This document shows positions 17,978 through 25,641 of a stretch of DNA of 64,000 nt, piece by piece. The notes below the pieces were generated by a model, which saw only the letters and a program-made list of their open reading frames with translations, was not told where the DNA came from and searched no databases. The position numbers were made by a program, and so were the translations under genes. Source of the DNA: Bacillus_CJ salitolerans (lineage in GTDB: Bacteria > Bacillota > Bacilli > Bacillales > SA4); contig NZ_JBHUEM010000001.1 of NCBI RefSeq assembly GCF_042680805.1, positions 1-64,000 on the forward strand, read 5' to 3'. Each line of letters opens with the position of its first letter. Position 1 is the first letter of the stretch.

Positions 17978-18697
17978 ATGGATCAAAAACAATTTGTGAC
18001 AAGTCTAGAGGAGAAAGGGATTTCTCTTTCTCCTAAACAGGTCGAACAGTTTGAACTTTATTTCAGGCTTCTCGTTGAATGGAATGAAAAAATGAACCTA
18101 ACTGCAATTACGGACCGTGAAGAAGTGTACTTAAAGCATTTTTACGATTCAATTAGCGCAGCATTCTATGTTGATCTAACCAAGACTATCTCAATATGTG
18201 ATGTTGGGGCAGGAGCGGGCTTTCCAAGTATACCTTTAAAGATTTGCTTCCCACAATTAAAGGTTTCCATTGTCGATTCTCTTCAGAAGAGAATCACGTT
18301 TCTAAATGAACTTGCCAAACAACTTCAATTAACAGAAGTAAAGTTTTATCATGACCGTGCAGAAACTTTTGGTCAAAACCCTGAATTTAGAGAAAAATTT
18401 GACTTAGTTACAGCTCGAGCAGTAGCAAGGCTATCCGTTCTAAGTGAATTGTGTATACCTTTAGTTAAGGTGAATGGGATGTTTGTGGCAATGAAAGGTG
18501 CTTCTGGACAAGAGGAGTTAATGCAAGGACAAGCAGCTGTAAAAGAATTGGGAGGAGAGTTAAGGGAAGAACATCATTTTCAATTACCTACTGAAGAAAG
18601 TGACCGATCAATATTTATCATAGAAAAAGTAAAAAAGACTCCAAAAAAATACCCTCGAAAGCCGGGTACACCTAATAAGATGCCGATTGAAGCTTAA
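17978..18697 (+). CDS. rsmG: 16S rRNA (guanine527-N7)-methyltransferase RsmG
   Basis: RsmG (GidB, 239 residues) methylates G527 of 16S rRNA using S-adenosylmethionine; its loss gives low-level streptomycin resistance in other bacteria. The SAM-binding motif is CDVGAGAGFPSIPLKI, with VTARAVARLSVLSELC downstream; the tail KKYPRKPGTPNK is typical of Bacillus. Of two ATG codons six bases apart, 17978 has the better distance from AAAGGA and gives exactly the B. subtilis length. It closes the mnmE-mnmG-rsmG group. Confidence 0.95.
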   Translation: MDQKQFVTSLEEKGISLSPKQVEQFELYFRLLVEWNEKMNLTAITDREEVYLKHFYDSISAAFYVDLTKTISICDVGAGAGFPSIPLKICFPQLKVSIVDSLQKRITFLNELAKQLQLTEVKFYHDRAETFGQNPEFREKFDLVTARAVARLSVLSELCIPLVKVNGMFVAMKGASGQEELMQGQAAVKELGGELREEHHFQLPTEESDRSIFIIEKVKKTPKKYPRKPGTPNKMPIEA

Positions 18698-18786
18698 ACA
18701 TTAATGATGATATAACTAGATAATTTTTCCATTATATGACAAGGCCACCATTTGAGTGGTATGATAGAATCGTCCTATAATGAAAA

Positions 18787-18802
18787 TGTTTCACGTGGAA
18801 CA
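18787..18802. promoter_or_regulatory. parS site upstream of noc
   Basis: TGTTTCACGTGGAACA differs from the parS consensus TGTTTCACGTGAAACA at one position. ParB (Spo0J, encoded nearby) binds parS and spreads to load SMC and organise the origin. Confidence 0.85.
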
Positions 18803-18871
18803 TTTTTAAAGAAGGAAAAGTAAGCGACAGCGACGAATATATTAAGGGGAGTTTCCATAAGGTGGTGTAGG

Positions 18872-19720
18872 ATGATGAAAAGTCCTTTTTCAAGAATTTT
18901 CGGTCTTGGAGAAAAGGAAGAAACCGAAAGTATGGAGAAAATAGATCAAGATAAAATTAAACAAATACCATTATCAGATATTGTCCCCAATCGTTATCAG
19001 CCGAGGACAGTGTTTGACGATGACAAAATTGATGAATTAGCTCTAACAATACGGACACATGGGATTATTCAGCCTATCGTTGTTCGTGAATATGCCCAAG
19101 GTAAATATGAAATTATTGCTGGTGAAAGACGATATCGTGCTGTTACCAAGCTTGGATGGGATGCAATACCTGCTATAGTAAAGGACTTTAATGATGCTGA
19201 AACTGCATCTGTGGCCCTTATAGAAAATCTCCAACGAGAAGAACTAACTGTAATTGAAGAAGCCCTCGCTTATGCAAAACTACTAGAGTTACATGATTTA
19301 ACTCAAGAAGCGTTAGCCCAGCGATTAGGTAAAGGGCAGTCAACTGTGGCTAATAAATTGCGATTATTGAAATTGCCAGAACCAGTACAAGAAGCATTAT
19401 TACAAAAGCTAATAACAGAGAGACATGCAAGAGCACTTATACCTTTGAAGATTCCCGAAAAGCAAGTAAAGCTATTACAGGAAATTATTGAGCTACAGCT
19501 TAATGTAAAACAAACTGAGAATCGCGTAGTAAGAATGCTAGAGGAAAGTACGGCAAAGCCAAAACCAACTAGAAAAGCCTTTAGTAAAGATATGAGAATC
19601 GCGATGAATACAATCCGTCAGTCTTTAAATATGGTACAAGATAGTGGAGTGGCGTTAGATGCAAACGAAGAGGAATTTGATGACTATTATCAAATTACAA
19701 TTAAAATACAAAAAAAATAG
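18872..19720 (+). CDS. noc: nucleoid occlusion protein Noc
   Basis: A 282-residue ParB-family protein that blocks division septa over the nucleoid. The N-terminal MMKSPFSRIFGLGEKEE matches the membrane-targeting amphipathic helix of B. subtilis Noc (HSFSRFFGLG). Then follow the CTP-binding ParB core (IPLSDIVPNRYQPR, GERRYRA), an HTH region (LTQEALAQRLGKGQSTVANKLRLL) and a C-terminal dimer domain. Two adjacent ATG codons (18872, 18875) both fit AAGGTGG. The amphipathic helix and the position beside rsmG distinguish it from Spo0J. Confidence 0.93.
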   Translation: MMKSPFSRIFGLGEKEETESMEKIDQDKIKQIPLSDIVPNRYQPRTVFDDDKIDELALTIRTHGIIQPIVVREYAQGKYEIIAGERRYRAVTKLGWDAIPAIVKDFNDAETASVALIENLQREELTVIEEALAYAKLLELHDLTQEALAQRLGKGQSTVANKLRLLKLPEPVQEALLQKLITERHARALIPLKIPEKQVKLLQEIIELQLNVKQTENRVVRMLEESTAKPKPTRKAFSKDMRIAMNTIRQSLNMVQDSGVALDANEEEFDDYYQITIKIQKK

Positions 19721-19724
19721 ATTG

Positions 19725-19756
19725 ATACCCTGTCTACGGATAGGGTATTTTATTAT
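19725..19756 (+). terminator. noc terminator
   Basis: Stem ATACCCT/AGGGTAT (19725-19731 with 19742-19748) followed by TTTTATTATTTTTTT, five bases after the noc stop. Confidence 0.8.
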
Positions 19757-19858
19757 TTTTTTATAAAAAAATAAAAATAAAACTCCATTTTTTTCGATTC
19801 ATGATAAAATAATAGAGTTACTAGAATAATTTTGGTAGAAATGAAGGTAGGTGACACC

Positions 19859-20620
19859 GTGGCAAGAATCATCTCGGTTGCAAATCAGAAGGGTGGAGTA
19901 GGAAAAACCACCACATCCGTTAATTTAGGCGCCTGTTTAGCTTATTTAGGAAAAAAAGTCCTCTTAGTTGACATTGATCCACAAGGAAATGCCACTAGTG
20001 GAGTTGGAATTGACAAAGCAGATGTAGATGCTTGTATTTATGATGTACTAGTAGAGGATGCTAGTGCAAGCAAAGTAGTAAAACCAACAGATGTTGAAAA
20101 CTTATATATAATTCCGGCAACCATACAACTTGCTGGGGCAGAAATTGAATTAGTTCCTACCATTTCGAGAGAAGTAAGATTAAGGCGTGCATTGGAATCT
20201 GTTGAGAATATGTATGATTACATAATTATTGATTGTCCTCCTTCATTAGGTTTACTAACAATCAACGCCTTAACTGCTTCAAACTCGGTGTTAATCCCTG
20301 TACAATGTGAATATTATGCATTGGAGGGATTAAGCCAGCTGTTAAACACAGTTCGATTAGTTCAAAAGCATTTAAACACAGAACTAGCCATTGAAGGTGT
20401 TTTGTTAACTATGCTAGATGCAAGAACAAACCTTGGTATACAGGTCATTGATGAAGTGAAAAAGTACTTCCAAGATAAGGTATATCAATCTATTATTCCA
20501 AGAAATATTCGATTAAGTGAAGCACCAAGTCATGGAAAGCCAATCATTATCTATGATCCAAAATCCAGAGGAGCGGAAGTGTATCTAGACCTAGCAAAGG
20601 AAGTGATGGTAAATGGCTAA
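19859..20620 (+). CDS. soj: chromosome partitioning ATPase Soj (ParA)
   Basis: Soj (253 residues) is a ParA-type Walker ATPase that binds DNA nonspecifically as an ATP dimer, works with Spo0J and regulates DnaA. The deviant Walker A is NQKGGVGKTTTSVNLG near the N-terminus, with DIDPQGNATSG and IIDCPPSLGLLT as switch and Walker B motifs. The GTG at 19859 (MARIISVANQKGG) was chosen over the upstream in-frame start (19832) because it gives the 253-residue family length and follows GGTAGGTGA. It overlaps spo0J by 8 bases. Confidence 0.96.
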   Translation: MARIISVANQKGGVGKTTTSVNLGACLAYLGKKVLLVDIDPQGNATSGVGIDKADVDACIYDVLVEDASASKVVKPTDVENLYIIPATIQLAGAEIELVPTISREVRLRRALESVENMYDYIIIDCPPSLGLLTINALTASNSVLIPVQCEYYALEGLSQLLNTVRLVQKHLNTELAIEGVLLTMLDARTNLGIQVIDEVKKYFQDKVYQSIIPRNIRLSEAPSHGKPIIIYDPKSRGAEVYLDLAKEVMVNG

Positions 20621-21464
20621 AGGACTCGGGAAAGGGATCAATGCTTTTTTTCCTAATGTTGATTTAAATAAGGAAGAAATGATTCAAGAAATCAAACTGA
20701 AAGATATACGTCCTAATCCATATCAACCAAGACGTCACTTTGAAGAGGAAGCGATTCAAGAACTAAAGGAATCCATCATACAACACGGGATTCTTCAGCC
20801 TATCATTGTTAGAAAAAGTATTAAAGGATATGAAATCGTTGTTGGTGAAAGAAGATATCGAGCAGCAAAAGAAGCTGGTCTAGAGGTAATTCCGGTTGTT
20901 GTTCGGGAATTATCTGAACAACAAATGATGGAGCTAGCGTTGTTAGAAAATTTACAACGTGAAGATTTAACCCCTATTGAGGAAGCTCAAGCTTATCAAT
21001 CACTCTTGGAGCACTTAAATATCACTCAGGAACAATTGGCAAAAAGACTTGGAAAGAGTAGACCCCACATAGCGAATCACATTCGTTTACTTTCATTACC
21101 TGAATCAGTACGGATGTACATTTCAGAAGGTAAACTTTCCATGGGACATGGCCGGGCATTATTAGGGTTAAGAAATAAAGATAAGGTGAATACTATCGTT
21201 GAAAAGATTTTAAGGGAACAATTAAATGTTCGTCAATTGGAGCATTTAGTGAACCAATTAAACGATAATGTTTCACGTGAAACATTGAAGCCGAAAAAAG
21301 AAAAGGATATCTTTATTAAGGAAAGAGAAACGTTCTTAAGAGAAAAATTTGGAACTTCTGTTTCCATTAAACAGAATAAGAAAAAAGGAAAAATTGAAAT
21401 TGAATTTTTCTCACAGGATGATTTAAACAGAATTCTTGAACTACTCAATGCTGTAGATGAGTAA
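20613..21464 (+). CDS. spo0J: chromosome partitioning protein Spo0J (ParB)
   Basis: ParB-family CTPase clamp (283 residues) that loads at parS, recruits SMC and stimulates Soj. It has the N-terminal Soj-contact region MAKGLGKGINAFF, the CTP-binding core with GERRYRAAKEAG and ENLQREDLTPIEEA, an HTH (ITQEQLAKRLGKSRPHIANHIRLLSLP) and a C-terminal dimerisation domain. A perfect parS site is embedded in its own coding sequence, as in B. subtilis. It is coupled to soj by overlap. Confidence 0.97.
   Translation: MAKGLGKGINAFFPNVDLNKEEMIQEIKLKDIRPNPYQPRRHFEEEAIQELKESIIQHGILQPIIVRKSIKGYEIVVGERRYRAAKEAGLEVIPVVVRELSEQQMMELALLENLQREDLTPIEEAQAYQSLLEHLNITQEQLAKRLGKSRPHIANHIRLLSLPESVRMYISEGKLSMGHGRALLGLRNKDKVNTIVEKILREQLNVRQLEHLVNQLNDNVSRETLKPKKEKDIFIKERETFLREKFGTSVSIKQNKKKGKIEIEFFSQDDLNRILELLNAVDE
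21269..21284. promoter_or_regulatory. parS site inside spo0J
   Basis: TGTTTCACGTGAAACA, a 16/16 match to the parS consensus, within the spo0J reading frame (encoding VSRETL). Confidence 0.97.
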
Positions 21465-21504
21465 ATCTTAACCATATATTCTTCAATTAATCCGAATAAG
21501 TTAC

Positions 21505-21532
21505 AAGCCACATCATTGTGGTTTATTTTTTT
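21505..21532 (+). terminator. spo0J terminator
   Basis: Short stem around CCACA/TGTGG followed by a T-rich tract (TTTATTTTTTT), 40 bp after the spo0J stop. Confidence 0.6.
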
Positions 21533-21676
21533 AGAGAATACAACAAAGTATTATGAAGAGTATTACATTCTTTACCTACTATTAAGGTCGAATCAATCAA
21601 AAGTTTCGAGGTAATAGGGTTTTAAGGGTTTTCAAGGAACCCAATCTTGTAAAGTACATCCGAAGGGGAAATACAC

Positions 21677-22378
21677 ATGGTGCTATTAGGTACGATCGTT
21701 AATGGAGTTTGTATTGTCATGGGGACAATAATTGGAAGTTTCTTAACGAGAATTCCTGAAAAAGTAAAAGAAACTGTCATGAAAGCAATAGGGTTATCGG
21801 TTTCTTTACTCGGGATTCAGATGGGCTTAAAAAGTGAACAATTCCTCATTGTCATTATTAGTCTTGTGGCTGGAGCAGTAATAGGGGAATATATAGACTT
21901 AGATGATAAATTAAATAGATTAGGAATGTGGATTGAACGTAAAATTGGGGCAAGAGCTAAGGGGAATATAGCGAAAGGGTTTGTGACAGCTACCCTAATC
22001 TTTGTAATAGGTGCAATGGCGATTATTGGTTCATTAGACAGTGGTTTAAGAGGAGATCATAAAGTCTTATATACGAAATCATTAATAGATGGCTTTACAA
22101 GCTTAATCTTAACAACGACATTAGGTGTAGGAGTTATTTTATCTGCCATCCCTGTTATTCTATATCAAGGCTCAATTGCTCTATTTGCCACACAAATTGA
22201 AAGATTCGTACCAACAGAATTAATGAATTCTTTTATTGTTGAAATGACATCTGCTGGGGGTCTCATGATTTTAGCTATTGGATTAAATATGCTAGACATT
22301 ACAAAAATAAAGGTCGCAAATTTATTGCCAAGTATATTAATCGTTGCATTAATCGTTACGATTTTATATCAATTTTAA
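21677..22378 (+). CDS. DUF554 family membrane protein
   Basis: A 233-residue integral membrane protein of the DUF554 family (B. subtilis YdfK type). Hydrophobic segments dominate; conserved features are the N-terminal GTIVNGVCIVMGTIIGS, the acidic GEYIDLDDKLNRLG and the small-residue motif GAMAIIGSLDSGLRGDHKVLYTKSLIDGFTS. The family is thought to be transporter-like, but no substrate is established. It starts at ATG 21677 after GAAGGGG and is monocistronic with its own terminator. Confidence 0.8.
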   Translation: MVLLGTIVNGVCIVMGTIIGSFLTRIPEKVKETVMKAIGLSVSLLGIQMGLKSEQFLIVIISLVAGAVIGEYIDLDDKLNRLGMWIERKIGARAKGNIAKGFVTATLIFVIGAMAIIGSLDSGLRGDHKVLYTKSLIDGFTSLILTTTLGVGVILSAIPVILYQGSIALFATQIERFVPTELMNSFIVEMTSAGGLMILAIGLNMLDITKIKVANLLPSILIVALIVTILYQF

Positions 22379-22418
22379 TAAAAGACTCTTCTTCACAGTT
22401 TGAAGAAGAGTCTTTTAT
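22378..22418 (+). terminator. terminator after the DUF554 gene
   Basis: A 15-bp perfect stem AAAGACTCTTCTTCA/TGAAGAAGAGTCTTT (22381-22395 with 22401-22415), with T run on + and A run on -, so it may work in both directions. Confidence 0.9.
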
Positions 22419-22440
22419 TCTAAGTAAAAAAAAGGTAGAA

Positions 22441-22602
22441 TTTTCTGGTGATTAGTTTATACAATGTTACTCCTAAATTCAGCTCCAGACACAGCCACTC
22501 GAAGTCGAATAACCGTAAATAAGTATAAGGGGAAGAGCACCTTTTTCTCATTTACGGTTATTTGCTATACCTGAGGCTAAACGGGGCGCACTGAGCCTTT
22601 TG
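22441..22602 (+). repeat. intergenic palindromic repeat, copy C
   Basis: Diverged family member ending AGGCTAAACGGGGCGCACTG. The central stem is AATAACCGTAAAT/ATTTACGGTTATT. The bases differ from other copies on both strands, so pairing is kept by compensatory change. It fills the gap between the DUF554 gene and yyaC. Confidence 0.8.
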
Positions 22603-22685
22603 TTTTTGGTGGGAATCATACCAATAAAGTTTTATAAATTTCTAGAACTATGAAGCAAGATAACTAATTGTGGCAAAAAACTAAA

Positions 22686-23306
22686 TCAATTTGTTGATTT
22701 ATACTGGTCGAGGTTGAATTTTGCTGAGATTTGATTTCTTTTGTATAAAGTAGCAGCTTCTGCTAAACTTTCTGAGATTGTTTCAGCCATTTTCATGACT
22801 AAGTTCAATCGTGTGTTTTGTAAAACAAAGAATTCCATGAACCCACTCACATTTACAATCCCTGTAATATGCATGTCACCCACAGGAGGAAGTTCTTTTT
22901 GTACTCCAGCTCCAGGCTTTACAGGTCCACTTGCAACAGATACCATTCCAACACTTTTAAGTCTGCCTAAACAAGCATCTATTCCGATAATAAAAGGTTG
23001 AGGAAGTTTTTCTTGGATGATTTCAAGTTGCTCTTGTAAATTTACAGCATGAATGGGGTTTTCTAACGTTCCGAAAATATGAAAAGGTAAATTCTTTTTT
23101 TCTTCAAGTTTTGTTCCAATGAGTGGTCCTAGTGCGTCCCCAGTCGAACGATCTGTACCGATACAGACTATAGCAATGGATTGTTCGCTATGAGTGGGAA
23201 GGTGAGAGACGATCTGCTTTGAAATTTTGGAGGATGCTAAGTCTTCATCATAAGAAATACGTGAATCTCCACCTTTCTTTTCAAAAAAGTTTGTCCTAAG
23301 ATTCAT
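22686..23306 (-). CDS. yyaC: spore protein YyaC (DUF1256, germination-protease-like fold)
   Basis: A 206-residue YyaC-family protein found in spore formers, related in fold to the germination protease GPR. Conserved segments are IVCIGTDRSTGDALGPLIGTKL, IIGIDACLGRLKSVG, GPVKPGAGVQKELPPVGD and GIVNVSGFMEFFVLQNTRL. The ATG at 23306 lies 8 bases after AAGGAG; the in-frame GTG at 23315 overlaps that site. It is transcribed leftwards, opposite to its neighbours, as in B. subtilis next to spo0J. The exact role is uncertain. Confidence 0.88.
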   Translation of the reverse strand: MNLRTNFFEKKGGDSRISYDEDLASSKISKQIVSHLPTHSEQSIAIVCIGTDRSTGDALGPLIGTKLEEKKNLPFHIFGTLENPIHAVNLQEQLEIIQEKLPQPFIIGIDACLGRLKSVGMVSVASGPVKPGAGVQKELPPVGDMHITGIVNVSGFMEFFVLQNTRLNLVMKMAETISESLAEAATLYKRNQISAKFNLDQYKSTN

Positions 23307-23393
23307 AGATTCCACTCCTTAGTAATAGTAGTAACAGTATACGGATATTTATTGAAATGTATACATAGGTTGTGCTGAAAAGGGGCGATTACG

Positions 23394-24413
23394 ATGTGGA
23401 AGTCTGGTATAAAATGGATGCTTTTGATAATGGGAACAATGATCGGTGCAGGATACGCTTCTGGAAGAGAACTATGGCAATTTTTCGGCGAAGAAAGTGG
23501 ACTTGCTATTCTTTTATTTACTATTATTTTTTCAATATGCTGCTTTGTTATTATGAAAATTAGTTATGAGGAAAAAACAGAACACTTTTATCCTGTCCTT
23601 GTGAAACTTATAGGTGGAAAACTTTCAAAAATATATGATGTCATTATTATTTTTTATTTATTTACTACAACCGTGGTTATGATAGCTGGTGGAGGGGCAA
23701 CGATTGAAATGTTTCATATACCATTTTGGTTTGGGATTCTTGTATTCTCACTTCTTTTAATCTTGCTGTTTATATGGGATCTTAGAGGAATGCTTTCCAT
23801 GAATGCAGTGCTTATTCCCTTGTTAATCATAGGATTAATAGGTACTCTATTTACATTTATTTTTAAACATGGCGGGGATTTTGGCTTCCATCATTTAAGT
23901 GAACAAGCAAACTGGCCATCAGCTTTTACTTTTACAGCTTTAAATGTCCTTCCATTGATAGCTGTGATAGCTGCAATTGGTAAAGAGGTGAAGCACAAAG
24001 GAGAAGTGTGGATAGCAAGTATAGGTAGCGGACTATTATTAGGCTCTATCTCATTTATTTATAATCAATCGTTAATTCAGGTTGCAAGTGAGATCATTCT
24101 GTATGAAATTCCATTGTTTGCAATTTTAAAAGATTACCCGTACAGTATGATTGTATTTATGTCTATCCTTTTGTGGGCTGCTATTTTCACAACAGCCGCT
24201 TCAGGGATGCTTGGTCTTACGTCAAGATTTCGTGAAAAATTGAAACTGCCAACTTGGATCGTCGTTTCGATGATAGTACTCTTAATGATTCCACTAACAA
24301 ATTTCGGATTCTCTACTTTAGTTGCTATCCTCTATCCTTTATATGGATTAATTAATCTCTACTTACTTGTTGCAGTTCTGTTATACCCTATTGCAAACCG
24401 CTATAAATGGTAA
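23394..24413 (+). CDS. YkvI-family multi-pass membrane transporter
   Basis: A 339-residue membrane protein with about ten hydrophobic segments. The start MWKSGIKWMLLIMGTMIGAGYASGRELWQFFG, with a broken first helix (GAGYASG), is typical of the YkvI family, distantly related to LeuT-fold amino-acid permeases. No substrate can be assigned. The ATG at 23394 follows AAAAGGGGCGATTACG. A smaller out-of-frame reading overlaps its start and is a shadow. It is the first gene of a rightward group with the MscS gene. Confidence 0.75.
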   Translation: MWKSGIKWMLLIMGTMIGAGYASGRELWQFFGEESGLAILLFTIIFSICCFVIMKISYEEKTEHFYPVLVKLIGGKLSKIYDVIIIFYLFTTTVVMIAGGGATIEMFHIPFWFGILVFSLLLILLFIWDLRGMLSMNAVLIPLLIIGLIGTLFTFIFKHGGDFGFHHLSEQANWPSAFTFTALNVLPLIAVIAAIGKEVKHKGEVWIASIGSGLLLGSISFIYNQSLIQVASEIILYEIPLFAILKDYPYSMIVFMSILLWAAIFTTAASGMLGLTSRFREKLKLPTWIVVSMIVLLMIPLTNFGFSTLVAILYPLYGLINLYLLVAVLLYPIANRYKW

Positions 24414-24462
24414 GCAAAATTTAGTAAAATAAAAGGAAACGGAAAATTAGAAAGGACAACTA

Positions 24463-25395
24463 ATGGAGATTTTAACGAATGCTTATGATGTGATGGTGGA
24501 ATTTTTAACAAATAAAGAAGTGTGGATCAAGATTGGAGAAGGCTTACTAAAGATTATACTTATCCTAATCATCTCTACCATTTTGATTAGGATTGGGAAA
24601 GTTGCCATTCATAATATTTTTAAAGTACGAGCAAAGAGTCCGCTTGTTGTTACAGAAAGAAGAGAAGCGACCTTAACTAAATTATTGGTGAATATTTTAA
24701 CCTATGTTATTTATTTTATCTCTTTTATCATGATATTAGAGGTGTTCACAATCAATGTGACGGCACTACTTGCTGGGGCAGGAGTGGCAGGATTAGCAAT
24801 CGGCTTTGGTGCGCAAAATTTAGTGAGAGATGTGATTACTGGTTTCTTTATTATATTTGAGGATCAATTCTCAGTAGGGGATTATATTCGAACAGGAACT
24901 TTTGAAGGGACTGTCGAAGAAATAGGATTAAGAATTACAAAAATTAAAAGTATCACAGGTGAAATACACATTTTACCTAACGGAAGTATTACAGATGTGA
25001 CGAATTTTTCAATTTCAAATAGCGTTGCAATTGTAGATGTTAGTATCGCTTATGAAGGTGATATTGACAGAGCTGAAGCTGTTATTCAAGATTTACTTCA
25101 GGAATTACCAGCAAAATATGAAGACATGGTAAAAACACCTGAACTACTTGGAGTGCAAACACTTGGTGCTTCAGATGTTGTTCTGCGAGTCACATCAGAA
25201 GTGAAACCGATGAGGCATTTCGCTATGGCAAGAGCTATACGAAAAGAATTGAAAATTCGTTTAGATCAGAGTGGAATAGAAATTCCATTCCCTCGAATGG
25301 TTATGTATAGTCGCCAGGAGGAAACAGCGCCTAAACCAAATGAAAGCAAACAGGAAGCTACTACAAATAAACAAGGATTAAAAGAAGGTTCATAA
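24463..25395 (+). CDS. small-conductance mechanosensitive channel MscS
   Basis: A 310-residue MscS-family channel that releases solutes on hypo-osmotic shock. Three N-terminal membrane segments end in the pore helix with Gly/Ala packing (LLAGAGVAGLAIGFGAQNLV). The beta domain follows (DQFSVGDYIRTGTFEGTVEEIGLRITKI), then an alpha/beta domain and a polar tail rich in Lys, Glu and Thr. The ATG follows AAAGGACAACTA. Fifteen bases separate it from the DUF951 gene. Confidence 0.9.
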   Translation: MEILTNAYDVMVEFLTNKEVWIKIGEGLLKIILILIISTILIRIGKVAIHNIFKVRAKSPLVVTERREATLTKLLVNILTYVIYFISFIMILEVFTINVTALLAGAGVAGLAIGFGAQNLVRDVITGFFIIFEDQFSVGDYIRTGTFEGTVEEIGLRITKIKSITGEIHILPNGSITDVTNFSISNSVAIVDVSIAYEGDIDRAEAVIQDLLQELPAKYEDMVKTPELLGVQTLGASDVVLRVTSEVKPMRHFAMARAIRKELKIRLDQSGIEIPFPRMVMYSRQEETAPKPNESKQEATTNKQGLKEGS

Positions 25396-25410
25396 GGAGG
25401 TCCAAAAGGG

Positions 25411-25611
25411 ATGGAAGAAAAAGAATTTGGGTTGCATGATATAGTAGAAATGAAGAAACAACATCCTTGTGGAACAAACCGCTGGAAGGTAATTCGCCTC
25501 GGAATGGATATCCGAATTAAATGTGAGGGTTGTGGCCATAGTGTCATGATTCCAAGACGAGAGTTTTCTAGAAAGATGAAGAAAGTGTTAGTCAAACACG
25601 AGGGAGCATGA
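25411..25611 (+). CDS. yyzM: DUF951 family protein (YyzM)
   Basis: A 66-residue protein matching the DUF951 pattern: GLHDIVEMKKQHPCGTNRWKVIRLGMDIRIKCEGCGHSVMIPR. Three Cys (CG, CEGC) suggest a metal knuckle, and the family is thought to bind nucleic acid, without proof. The ATG at 25411 follows AAGGAGGTCC. It lies between the MscS and oxidoreductase genes, as small DUF951 genes commonly do near ychF in Firmicutes. Confidence 0.85.
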   Translation: MEEKEFGLHDIVEMKKQHPCGTNRWKVIRLGMDIRIKCEGCGHSVMIPRREFSRKMKKVLVKHEGA

Positions 25612-25641
25612 GGAGAGATTAGAGAGTAGGAGAGATGAAGG